Below are positions 8,882-16,299 of a stretch of 64,000 bases of DNA, piece after piece (the first letter of the stretch is position 1; the number at the start of each line of letters is the position of its first letter). The notes under the pieces are model-generated. The model ran no database searches. It was not told the origin of the DNA and saw only the letters and a list, made by a program, of their open reading frames with translations. The position numbers and the translations under genes are program-made. Where the stretch lies: positions 1,240,001 through 1,304,000 of the forward strand of contig NZ_CP036175.1 of NCBI RefSeq assembly GCF_003261575.2, in the 5' to 3' direction. The stretch is from Klebsiella huaxiensis (GTDB taxonomy: Bacteria > Pseudomonadota > Gammaproteobacteria > Enterobacterales > Enterobacteriaceae).

Positions 8882-8897
8882 TGTTCGTATACGAACA
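8882..8897. promoter_or_regulatory. Perfect 16-bp palindrome, candidate MarR operator
   Basis: TGTTCGTATACGAACA is a perfect palindrome 16 bases before the kpdB start. Symmetric sites of this length are typical of MarR dimers. Its position over the likely transcript start or ribosome-binding region would allow simple repression. Confidence 0.75.
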
Positions 8898-8912
8898 ATA
8901 TGTGAGGTGATG

Positions 8913-9506
8913 ATGAAGTTAATTGTTGGGATGACCGGGGCGACGGGCGCTCCGCTGGGCGTGGCGCTGCTTAAGGCGCTTCGTGAGATGCCGGAAGTGG
9001 AAACCCATTTGGTGATGTCTAAATGGGCTAAAACCACGATAGAACTGGAGACGCCATACAGTGCACGCGAAGTGGCTGAACTGGCTGACTTCTCGCATAG
9101 CCCTGCCGACCAGGCCGCCATCATCTCATCTGGTTCATTTCGTACCGACGGCATGATTGTCATCCCTTGCAGTATGAAGACGCTAGCCGGTATTCGTGCC
9201 GGATATGCCGAAGGGTTAGTTGGTCGGGCGGCTGACGTGGTGCTGAAAGAGGGCCGAAAGCTGGTACTGGTCGCGCGCGAAATGCCGCTGAGCACCATCC
9301 ATCTGGAAAACATGCTGGCTCTGTCCCGCATGGGAGTGGCGATGGTGCCGCCGATGCCCGCTTATTACAACCACCCTGAAACCATTGAAGACGTCACTGA
9401 CCACGTTGTCGCGCGGGTGCTGGATCAGTTTGGTCTGGATTATCACAAAGCCCGCCGCTGGAATGGTTTACGGACGGAAGAGAGTTTTTCACAGGAGAAT
9501 GAATAA
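8913..9506 (+). CDS. kpdB: UbiX/Pad1-type flavin prenyltransferase of hydroxyarylic acid decarboxylase
   Basis: This family makes the prenylated FMN cofactor that UbiD-type decarboxylases need. The 197-residue product starts KLIVGMTGATGAPLG after the Met, the FMN-binding loop of UbiX proteins, and has SSGSFRTDGMIVIPCSMKTLA and REMPLSTIHLENML further on. ATG 8913 was chosen because GTGAGG sits six bases upstream and the length equals that of E. coli O157 Pad1; ATG 8910 and GTG 8907 are alternatives. Its stop overlaps the kpdC ATG. The specific kpd/ecd subfamily assignment rests on linkage to the kpdD-type small subunit. Confidence 0.93.
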   Translation: MKLIVGMTGATGAPLGVALLKALREMPEVETHLVMSKWAKTTIELETPYSAREVAELADFSHSPADQAAIISSGSFRTDGMIVIPCSMKTLAGIRAGYAEGLVGRAADVVLKEGRKLVLVAREMPLSTIHLENMLALSRMGVAMVPPMPAYYNHPETIEDVTDHVVARVLDQFGLDYHKARRWNGLRTEESFSQENE

Positions 9507-10930
9507 TGGCTTTTGATGATTTGCGCAGCTTCTTGCAGGCGCTGGACGACCAGGGGCAACTGCTGAAAATTAGCGAAGAAGTTAACGCGGAGCCGGATCT
9601 GGCTGCCGCCGCTAACGCCACCGGACGTATTGGCGATGGCGCACCGGCGCTGTGGTTCGACAATATTCGCGGTTTTATCGATGCCCGTGTGACGATGAAC
9701 ACCATCGGTTCTTGGCAGAACCACGCTATTTCGATGGGTTTGCCGCCGAACACGCCGGTGAGAAAACAGATTGATGAGTTTATTCGTCGCTGGGATAAAT
9801 TCCCGGTAGCGCCGGAGCGTCGGGCAAACCCAGCGTGGGCAGAAAATACCGTCGACGGTGAAGACATTAATCTGTTTGATATTCTGCCGCTGTTTCGTCT
9901 GAACGATGGCGATGGCGGCTTTTATCTCGACAAAGCCTGCGTGGTTTCTCGCGATCCGCTGGACCCAGACAATTTTGGCAAGCAGAACGTTGGTATCTAT
10001 CGCATGGAAGTGAAGGGCAAGCGTAAGCTGGGCCTGCAACCTATCCCAATGCATGACATCGCGCTGCATCTGCACAAAGCCGAAGAGCGCGGCGAAGACC
10101 TGCCGATCGCTATCACTCTCGGTAACGACCCGGTTATCACCCTGATGGGCGCCACGCCGCTGAAGTACGATCAGTCGGAATATGAGATGGCGGGCGCGCT
10201 GCGCGAAAGTCCGTACCCGATTGCCACCGCACCGCTGACCGGATTTGACGTGCCGTGGGGCTCGGAAGTGATTCTTGAGGGCGTTATTGAGAGCCGCAAA
10301 CGCGAGATCGAAGGGCCGTTTGGTGAATTCACCGGTCACTACTCCGGTGGGCGCAATATGACGGTAGTGCGGATCGATAAAGTCTCTTATCGCACCAAAC
10401 CGATTTTTGAATCTCTCTACCTCGGCATGCCGTGGACCGAAATCGACTACCTGATGGGCCCGGCGACCTGCGTGCCGCTGTACCAGCAGTTGAAAGCGGA
10501 ATTCCCGGAAGTGCAGGCCGTCAACGCCATGTACACTCACGGCCTGCTGGCGATTATCTCCACTAAAAAACGCTACGGCGGTTTTGCCCGCGCGGTTGGC
10601 CTGCGGGCGATGACCACGCCACACGGTCTGGGCTATGTGAAGATGGTGATTATGGTTGATGAGGACGTTGATCCGTTCAACCTGCCACAGGTGATGTGGG
10701 CGCTGTCTTCGAAAGTGAACCCGGCGGGGGATTTGGTCCAGTTGCCGAATATGTCCGTGCTGGAACTTGACCCTGGCTCAAGCCCGGCGGGGATCACTGA
10801 CAAACTGGTTATCGACGCGACTACGCCGGTTGCGCCGGATCTTCGTGGTCATTACAGCCAGCCGGTACAGGATCTTCCTGAAACCAAAGCGTGGGTTGAA
10901 AAACTGACCTCCATGCTGGCCAACCGTTAA
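9506..10930 (+). CDS. kpdC: UbiD-family 4-hydroxybenzoate-type decarboxylase
   Basis: A 474-residue UbiD-family enzyme that removes CO2 from hydroxyarylic acids using prenyl-FMN. Visible family features include WDKFPVAPERRANPAW, the ITLGNDP segment, and the EGPFGEFTGHYSGGR motif near residue 270, which carries the catalytic glutamate network. The length matches the E. coli O157 EcdC/Klebsiella KpdC type rather than UbiD of ubiquinone synthesis (about 497). It overlaps kpdB by one base and is 13 bases from kpdD. The exact substrate (4-hydroxybenzoate, vanillate or protocatechuate) cannot be told from the sequence. Confidence 0.93.
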   Translation: MAFDDLRSFLQALDDQGQLLKISEEVNAEPDLAAAANATGRIGDGAPALWFDNIRGFIDARVTMNTIGSWQNHAISMGLPPNTPVRKQIDEFIRRWDKFPVAPERRANPAWAENTVDGEDINLFDILPLFRLNDGDGGFYLDKACVVSRDPLDPDNFGKQNVGIYRMEVKGKRKLGLQPIPMHDIALHLHKAEERGEDLPIAITLGNDPVITLMGATPLKYDQSEYEMAGALRESPYPIATAPLTGFDVPWGSEVILEGVIESRKREIEGPFGEFTGHYSGGRNMTVVRIDKVSYRTKPIFESLYLGMPWTEIDYLMGPATCVPLYQQLKAEFPEVQAVNAMYTHGLLAIISTKKRYGGFARAVGLRAMTTPHGLGYVKMVIMVDEDVDPFNLPQVMWALSSKVNPAGDLVQLPNMSVLELDPGSSPAGITDKLVIDATTPVAPDLRGHYSQPVQDLPETKAWVEKLTSMLANR

Positions 10931-10943
10931 TAAGGAGATAAAG

Positions 10944-11180
10944 ATGATTTGTCCACGTTGCGTCGATGAACACATTGAAGTGCTGGCGAAGTCGCCGGTA
11001 AAAGATGTCTGGACGGTATTTCAGTGCCAACACTGTTTCTACACCTGGCGCGATACCGAGCCGCTACGCCGCACCAGCCGCGAGCACTATCCGGAAGCGT
11101 TTCGCATGACGCAGAAGGATATTGATGAATCGCCAATGGTGCCGAGTATTCCGCCGCTGCTGGCGGAAGATAAGCGCTAA
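10944..11180 (+). CDS. kpdD: Small subunit of non-oxidative hydroxyarylic acid decarboxylase
   Basis: A 78-residue protein with two CxxC-like pairs, CPRCVDEHIEVL and FQCQHCFYTWRDTEP, the pattern of a small zinc-ribbon subunit. It is the third gene of kpdBCD/ecdBCD operons and is thought to stabilise or assist the decarboxylase. A good Shine-Dalgarno (AAGGAG) precedes the ATG, and a hairpin terminator follows 4 bases after the stop. Confidence 0.92.
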   Translation: MICPRCVDEHIEVLAKSPVKDVWTVFQCQHCFYTWRDTEPLRRTSREHYPEAFRMTQKDIDESPMVPSIPPLLAEDKR

Positions 11181-11184
11181 AAGA

Positions 11185-11214
11185 AACGGGCCTGCTAAGT
11201 CGGGCCCGTTTTAT
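11185..11214 (+). terminator. Terminator of kpdBCD
   Basis: AACGGGCC (11185-11192) pairs with GGCCCGTT (11203-11210) over a ten-base loop, followed by TTATATTT. It closes the decarboxylase operon. Confidence 0.82.
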
Positions 11215-11220
11215 ATTTGA

Positions 11221-11486
11221 TTTATAAATTAAAGCTGGGGCTAATAGCTATAAACTCTTGCGAGCATTATCGCAACCTGCAATAAAAAGATGGAATTTAA
11301 CTTACTCAAGGTAATTTTCGTCATCAGCGGGTATAGAATAAACGTGGGTGCTTGAGGCTATCTGGCTTTGAGCATTTTTGAGGTTCCAGATAGACGAAAG
11401 CCCCAGGAGATATTTTTATCAACTGAGGCTAACGGATGAACCTAGACAACTCAGATGTTAGTCTCTTCTTTGCAGGGAGGCAAGAC
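11221..11486 (+). promoter_or_regulatory. hok-type mRNA leader with Sok-target region
   Basis: No separate gene other than the Mok-like frame lies here. The segment from about 11349 (TGCTTGAGGCTATCTGG) to AAAGCCCC and GAGGCTAAC (11427 on) resembles leaders of chromosomal hok loci. CTATCTGG (11358-11365) pairs with CCAGATAG (11386-11393), forming the first leader hairpin. In hok loci this region is the target of the antisense RNA Sok and controls translation of the coupled leader frame. The first 120 bases (11221-11340) are AT-rich and probably hold the promoter. Confidence 0.65.
11350..11430 (-). ncRNA. Probable Sok-like antisense RNA (limits approximate)
   Basis: Hok loci encode, opposite the leader, a short unstable antisense RNA that blocks the leader reading frame and so silences the toxin. 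The sense-strand signals are present, so an antisense gene is expected here. I did not identify its promoter with confidence. Limits are estimated by analogy only. Confidence 0.35.
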
Positions 11487-11639
11487 ATGCTGACAAAATA
11501 TGCCCTTGTGGCAATTATTGTGCTGTGTATCACAGCGCTGGGATTTACGCTGATGGTGCGCGATTCGTTATGCGAACTGAGCATCAAAGAGCGTAGTATG
11601 GAGTTTAAAGCTGTTCTCGCTTACGAATCGAAGAAGTAG
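11436..11639 (+). CDS. Mok-like in-frame extended frame of the hok locus
   Basis: An ATG at 11436 opens a 67-residue frame that runs in phase into the toxin at 11487. This copies the mokC/hokC arrangement in E. coli, where the longer frame is the translated controller that couples toxin translation to the Sok-regulated site. Its first 17 residues (MNLDNSDVSLFFAGRQD) do not look like a signal or membrane segment. Its role is inferred from the locus type. Confidence 0.6.
   Translation: MNLDNSDVSLFFAGRQDMLTKYALVAIIVLCITALGFTLMVRDSLCELSIKERSMEFKAVLAYESKK
11487..11639 (+). CDS. hok: Hok/Gef-family membrane toxin
   Basis: A 50-residue protein, the normal Hok length. After MLTKY comes one membrane segment (ALVAIIVLCITALGFTLMV), then RDSLCELSIKERSMEFKAVLAYESKK; the conserved Cys-Glu and C-terminal AYES match the Hok family. 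These toxins insert in the inner membrane and collapse its potential when released from Sok control. The AGGGAGGCAAGAC ribosome site precedes ATG 11487. The locus sits between kpdD and mutS, away from any plasmid feature, so it is a chromosomal copy. The frame is intact, so the toxin could be functional. Confidence 0.88.
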   Translation: MLTKYALVAIIVLCITALGFTLMVRDSLCELSIKERSMEFKAVLAYESKK

Positions 11640-11644
11640 CAACA

Positions 11645-11664
11645 ACGCGGGGGTAACCCCGCGT
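11645..11664 (+). terminator. Hairpin after hok
   Basis: ACGCGGGG (11645-11652) and CCCCGCGT (11657-11664) pair perfectly over a GTAA tetraloop right after the hok stop. No T-run follows. In hok mRNAs the 3' end folds back on the leader, so this may be a structural element rather than a plain terminator. Confidence 0.6.
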
Positions 11665-11707
11665 ATTGATTGTCAGGAAGCATCCTCTCGCACCCATTTA
11701 TATTTTT

Positions 11708-11740
11708 AAAACGGCAGCACGATAAGCGCTGCCGTTTTTA
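11708..11740. terminator. Bidirectional terminator between hok and mutS
   Basis: AAAACGGCAGC (11708-11718) pairs with GCTGCCGTTTT (11728-11738), with T's on both strands' far sides. It can end transcripts from hok (plus) and mutS (minus, stop at 11761). Confidence 0.88.
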
Positions 11741-11760
11741 CTTCTAAGAGATTGTAAGAA

Positions 11761-14322
11761 TCACACCAAACTCTTCAGGCGATAAATCCATTCCAGCGCC
11801 TGACGCGGCGTTAATGAATCCGGGTCGAGATTTTCCAGCGCCTCAACCGCAGGCGAAGCTTCTTCCGGAGCGGAGAGCAGCGACATCTGCGTGCCGTCCA
11901 CCTGAGTGGCGGCAGCGCTCGGCGCTATGCTTTCCAGCTCGCGCAGTTTCTGCCGCGCGCGCTTAATCACCTCTTTCGGCACTCCGGCCAGCGCTGCGAC
12001 GGCCAGACCGTAGCTCTTGCTGGCCGCGCCATCCTGCACGCTGTGCATAAAGGCGATGGTATCGCCATGCTCCAGTGCATCAAGGTGGACGTTGGCGACG
12101 CCTTCCATTTTCTCCGGCAGTTGGGTCAGCTCGAAGTAGTGGGTAGCGAACAGGGTCAACGCTTTAATTTTATTCGCCAGATTTTCCGCACAGGCCCACG
12201 CCAGCGACAAGCCATCATAGGTTGAAGTACCGCGGCCAATTTCATCCATCAGCACCAGGCTGTGCTCGGTGGCGTTATGCAAAATATTGGCGGTTTCGGT
12301 CATTTCCACCATAAAGGTCGAGCGACCGCTGGCAAGGTCATCTGCCGCGCCAACGCGGGTGAAGATACGGTCGATAGGGCCAATCTCGACTTTTTGCGCC
12401 GGGACGTAGCTGCCAATATAGGCCAGCAGCGCAATCAGCGCAGTCTGGCGCATATAGGTACTTTTACCGCCCATGTTCGGACCGGTGATAATTAACATTC
12501 GGCGCTGTGGCGTCAGGTTTAGCGGGTTAGCGATAAACGGCTCTTTCAGCACTTGTTCAACCACCGGGTGGCGGCCTTCGCTGATACGAATACCCGGTTT
12601 ATCGCTAAAGGTTGGGCGACAATAGTTGAGCGTTTCCGCGCGCTCGGCAAGGTTAACCAGCACATCAAGCTCCGCCAGCGCGTTGGCGCTCTGTTGCAGG
12701 TCACCAAGATGCGGCAGCAGCATATCGAATAATTGATCGTACAGCTGTTTTTCCAGCGCCAGGGCTTTCCCTTTCGATGTCAGTACCTTGTCTTCATACT
12801 CCTTCAGCTCAGGAATAATGTAGCGCTCGGCGTTCTTGAGGGTTTGACGACGGACGTAGTGAATTGGTGCATGCTGGCTCTGACCGCGGCTTATCTGGAT
12901 GTAATAGCCGTGAATGGCGTTGTAGCCCACTTTCAGCGTATCTAGCCCCAGACGCTCGCGTTCACGGATCTCCAGCTTATCGAGGTAGTCCGTTGCGCCA
13001 TCAGCCAGCGCCCGCCACTCGTCGAGTTCTTCATGATAGCCGGGAGCGATAACGCCGCCGTCGCGAACCAGCACCGGCGGCGCATCGATAATCGCCCGCT
13101 CCAGCAATTCGCGCAGTTCGGTAAACTCGCCCATCTTCTCACGTAGCTGTTGCACCGGTGCGCAGTCAACATCGGCCAGCATAGCGCGCAGTTCCGGCAG
13201 TTGTTGGAACGCGTGGCGCATACGTGCTAAGTCGCGCGGACGGGCAGTGCGCAGGGCCAGACGCGCCAGAATACGTTCGAGATCGCCAACCTGGCGCAGT
13301 ATCGGCTGCAGTTCAGTGTAACGTTCCTGAAGCGCGCCGATGGTCTGTTGGCGTTCTACCAGCACATCGGTATCACGCGCTGGCATATGCAGCCAGCGCT
13401 TAAGCATACGGCTGCCCATTGGGGTGACGGTGCAGTCGAGCACCGCGGCTAGCGTGTTATCAATGCCGCCAGCCAGGTTCTGGGTGATCTCCAGATTACG
13501 GCGAGTGGCGGCATCCATAATGATGCTGTCCTGCTGGCGCTCCATGGTGATGGAGCGGATATGCGGCAGAGAGGTACGTTGGGTATCTTTGACATATTGC
13601 AGCAAACAGCCAGCAGCACACAGTCCGCGTGGCGCATTTTCCACACCAAACCCGATGAGATCGCGGGTGCCGAATTGCATATTGAGCTGCTGGCGCGCAG
13701 TGTCGATTTCAAACTCCCACAGCGGGCGGCGGCGTAGTCCGCGGCGGCCTTCGATCAGTGAGGATTCGGCGAAGTCTTCAGCGTACAGCAGTTCGGCGGG
13801 ATTGGTGCGCTGAAGTTCTGCCGCCATGGTTTCCCGGTCAGCCGGTTCGCTCAGGCGAAAACGCCCGGAGCTGATATCCAGAGTGGCATAGCCAAAGCCT
13901 TTGCTGTCCTGCCAGATGGCGGCCAGCAGATTATCCTGACGCTCCTGCAATAGCGCTTCATCGCTGATGGTGCCGGGCGTAACAATGCGCACCACTTTAC
14001 GCTCGACCGGCCCTTTGGTGGTGGCCGGGTCGCCAATCTGTTCGCAAATGGCGACCGATTCACCCTGATTAACCAGCTTGGCGAGATAGTTTTCCACCGC
14101 GTGGTGCGGGATCCCGGCCATCGGGATCGGCTCGCCCGCCGACGCTCCGCGTTTGGTCAGCGAGATATCAAGCAGTTGTGACGCGCGTTTAGCATCATCA
14201 TAGAACAGCTCGTAAAAGTCCCCCATCCGGTAAAACAGCAGGATCTCCGGGTGCTGGGCTTTCAGCTTGAGATACTGCTGCATCATTGGCGTGTGGGCGT
14301 CAAGGTTCTCTAGTGTACTCAT
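11761..14322 (-). CDS. mutS: DNA mismatch repair protein MutS
   Basis: MutS recognises base mismatches and small loops and starts methyl-directed repair with MutL and MutH. The 853-residue product matches E. coli MutS in length. The mismatch-reading Phe-x-Glu is F36-x-E38 in GDFYELFYD. The ATPase has Walker A GPNMGGKSTYMRQ near residue 614 and VLMDEIGRGTSTYDG after it. The C-terminal helix-turn-helix dimerisation part is present. The gene is intact, so no mutator phenotype is expected from it. In E. coli its upstream neighbour is ygbA; here about 42 kb of other genes come first. Confidence 0.99.
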   Translation of the reverse strand: MSTLENLDAHTPMMQQYLKLKAQHPEILLFYRMGDFYELFYDDAKRASQLLDISLTKRGASAGEPIPMAGIPHHAVENYLAKLVNQGESVAICEQIGDPATTKGPVERKVVRIVTPGTISDEALLQERQDNLLAAIWQDSKGFGYATLDISSGRFRLSEPADRETMAAELQRTNPAELLYAEDFAESSLIEGRRGLRRRPLWEFEIDTARQQLNMQFGTRDLIGFGVENAPRGLCAAGCLLQYVKDTQRTSLPHIRSITMERQQDSIIMDAATRRNLEITQNLAGGIDNTLAAVLDCTVTPMGSRMLKRWLHMPARDTDVLVERQQTIGALQERYTELQPILRQVGDLERILARLALRTARPRDLARMRHAFQQLPELRAMLADVDCAPVQQLREKMGEFTELRELLERAIIDAPPVLVRDGGVIAPGYHEELDEWRALADGATDYLDKLEIRERERLGLDTLKVGYNAIHGYYIQISRGQSQHAPIHYVRRQTLKNAERYIIPELKEYEDKVLTSKGKALALEKQLYDQLFDMLLPHLGDLQQSANALAELDVLVNLAERAETLNYCRPTFSDKPGIRISEGRHPVVEQVLKEPFIANPLNLTPQRRMLIITGPNMGGKSTYMRQTALIALLAYIGSYVPAQKVEIGPIDRIFTRVGAADDLASGRSTFMVEMTETANILHNATEHSLVLMDEIGRGTSTYDGLSLAWACAENLANKIKALTLFATHYFELTQLPEKMEGVANVHLDALEHGDTIAFMHSVQDGAASKSYGLAVAALAGVPKEVIKRARQKLRELESIAPSAAATQVDGTQMSLLSAPEEASPAVEALENLDPDSLTPRQALEWIYRLKSLV

Positions 14323-15062
14323 CAGTTTATGATGTCCATTCTCTTAAGTTTTAATGAGTTAGCGGAGTTTATTGTTCTCATTACGTCGCACTTCGCCTCA
14401 TTGGTTTCTGTGAAACTCTGCGTTTCTTTTCATCTGCACATAGGCAGCATGATAACGGAGTCTGAATGTCAGGAAAACAAGAAGGAAGAGGTGGGGCCAG
14501 AGTGGATGGCATGGCGAAGTTAAAGATGAGGAATCGCGTGCTTATGGCAGCATAGCGGCGAACTTTGTTCGATGTTTCGAATAGATATATGTTCTGCCAT
14601 CTATGCAGAAACGCCATGAAACATATTGTTTCTTCAATATGTTTAGCGATTTTCTATCATGACATGGATTGGATTTATTTTAATGTTAATTAAATGTAAT
14701 ATAATTTACAATTATTCAACGGTGGTTTTTTATAGTTTTTAATCTATTAATAACCTTTCGTAATTTGTTTTTAGGATGTATCTCAATGCTCTGCGAGTTA
14801 ATTTCCTGGGCTAACAATGTTCGCGAGGTTAAATGTTTTTTTAATTACCCGTTCAATGTATTACTTTTTACATGGAAAATGATTTGATAATATTTTTATC
14901 GACCAGGGGATCTGGCTGTAATTAAATCTTATTGTGGCGGTTTAATTATTAAAACGGATTTTTCGGTAATGCGGAGGGCTGCAGGTCGTTGGGCAAATAT
15001 AATACCACGACTTTATCGCTCTTTACTTTTTAGGATAAAAATTTATAACGCAGGAATTTTCT
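14323..15062. other. 740-bp gene-free, AT-rich region upstream of fimbrial operon 1
   Basis: No convincing gene was found. The right two thirds (14640-15060) are strongly AT-rich, a common feature of silenced fimbrial promoters. A perfect TATAAT lies at 14700-14705, but no well-spaced -35 box is obvious. One GTGGGGCCA, similar to the E. coli fimS end repeat, lies near 14492, but I found no inverted partner, so there is no evidence for an invertible switch. The minus-strand mutS promoter must lie at the left edge. Confidence 0.6.
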
Positions 15063-15590
15063 ATGAAACTGAATAAAGTTGCTATGGCTGTGGCATTAAC
15101 TGCTGCTCTCGGTTCTATGTCTGCTCTGGCTGATACAACTAACGGTCAGATTGAACTTCAGGGTGAGCTGGTCAATACCGCTTGCGGCTTAGCCCCGTCG
15201 TCCAGCCCGGTAACCGTTGATTTTGGTCAGGTTCCTGTTTCCCTGCTGCAAGGCGGTGGTCAGGCAACTGAAACCAAAAACATCGAACTGCAGTACTGCG
15301 ATACCACCATTGCCAGCAGTGCCGTTGTTTCCTACACCCCGACTTCGGTTAACCCGAACGATCCTACTCTGGCAGCATTCACTTCTGGTTCCGCATCTGG
15401 TGCGGGTATCGGCCTGAAAGACAGCGCTAGCCAGACTGTTACCTGGGGCGCGCAGACTACTCCGGTAACTCTGGTTGACGGAACTAACACTATTCCTTTT
15501 GTTGCGTTCCTGAAAGCAGAAAGCGGTACTCCGACCGTAACCGCTGGTGCATTCCAGTCAACGATCAACTTCACTATCGATTATCAATAA
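15063..15590 (+). CDS. Major fimbrial subunit, chaperone-usher operon 1
   Basis: A 175-residue type 1-like pilin. Signal peptide MKLNKVAMAVALTAALGSMSALA with cleavage after ALA. The mature part has the donor strand and first conserved cysteine (LVNTACGLAP) and the second cysteine (ELQYCDTT), then the typical C-terminal GAFQSTINFTIDYQ with the penultimate tyrosine read by the chaperone. A ribosome site CGCAGGA precedes the ATG. It is the first gene after the long promoter region and is followed by a strong hairpin, both usual for the most abundant subunit. Confidence 0.93.
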   Translation: MKLNKVAMAVALTAALGSMSALADTTNGQIELQGELVNTACGLAPSSSPVTVDFGQVPVSLLQGGGQATETKNIELQYCDTTIASSAVVSYTPTSVNPNDPTLAAFTSGSASGAGIGLKDSASQTVTWGAQTTPVTLVDGTNTIPFVAFLKAESGTPTVTAGAFQSTINFTIDYQ

Positions 15591-15608
15591 TCGTTTTTGA
15601 GTTATCGT

Positions 15609-15632
15609 TCGCGGGGAGATTTCTCCCCGCGA
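15609..15632 (+). terminator. Strong hairpin after the major pilin, likely attenuator/mRNA stabiliser
   Basis: TCGCGGGGAGA (15609-15619) and TCTCCCCGCGA (15622-15632) form a perfect 11-bp stem. There is only a poor T-run. Such hairpins keep pilin mRNA stable and lower expression of the downstream assembly genes. Confidence 0.75.
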
Positions 15633-15669
15633 TATTTGGCTATATACCAGATAATATGGAATTCTGAGT

Positions 15670-16224
15670 ATGGTAAAGGATACAGAGAAAAAGAGACTGA
15701 TAGGGTTATTCGTATCTGTATTACTCTTTTCCGGACATGCTTTGAGTACTAATTTCACTCCTGGAAAGCTGGAACTTTCTGGCGAGTTGGTTGCCGCCGC
15801 ATGTGATATTGATCCTGACTCGCGAGAGCTATGGATTGATTTTGGCAATATATCCGCTCGCGATATTAATATGGATCAAGAGGGCAAGCTTACCCGGCCT
15901 TTTCTGGTGCGCTTAATCGGTTGCGAGTCTTTCGGCAGTGATAATCAGTCAAGTCCAGGCGCTTTTGCCACAATTACCTTTACAGGAAACGCCTCTTCGC
16001 AAGATTCTACGGTATTAATACCTGATGGCGAAGGGAAAGGGTTTGGTATACAGATTCGCGATCGCCATGGAGAGGTTTTAACCTTTGGGGAACCCTCTTC
16101 GGGATATCTTTTGAGTGATGAGAATAATACGCTGAAATTCACCGCTTCACTGGTTCCGGTTCAGCAACATATAAAGGCAGGGGATTTCTACGCCGTCACT
16201 CGTTTCTTTATGGATTATAACTAG
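15670..16224 (+). CDS. Minor fimbrial subunit, operon 1
   Basis: A 184-residue pilin-domain protein. A signal segment (LIGLFVSVLLFSGHALS) is followed by TPGKLELSGELVAAACDIDPD, the pilin N-terminal strand and first cysteine, and by VRLIGCESF, the second. It ends DFYAVTRFFMDYN with the chaperone-recognition tyrosine. It lies between the major pilin and the usher, the usual place of a minor subunit or anchor. Exact position in the fibre is unknown. Confidence 0.85.
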   Translation: MVKDTEKKRLIGLFVSVLLFSGHALSTNFTPGKLELSGELVAAACDIDPDSRELWIDFGNISARDINMDQEGKLTRPFLVRLIGCESFGSDNQSSPGAFATITFTGNASSQDSTVLIPDGEGKGFGIQIRDRHGEVLTFGEPSSGYLLSDENNTLKFTASLVPVQQHIKAGDFYAVTRFFMDYN

Positions 16225-16299
16225 AAACAAGCCAGTTATTCTTGTTTTAGCTTGTTTGTCGCGCACGATATTTTACTGAATGATTCGGGATGAATAGTC

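Noticed and set aside
9443..10624. Long minus-strand frame opposite kpdC
   Set aside because: It is antisense to a clear UbiD-family gene, His/Arg/Gln-rich in the manner of shadow frames, and has no motifs.
14329..14523. A 64-residue plus-strand frame upstream of the first fimbrial operon
   Set aside because: No ribosome site, no family resemblance and odd composition; it overlaps the mutS promoter region.
14323..15062. Possible fimS-like invertible promoter (one GTGGGGCCA near 14492)
   Set aside because: No inverted partner in the region and no recombinase gene nearby.
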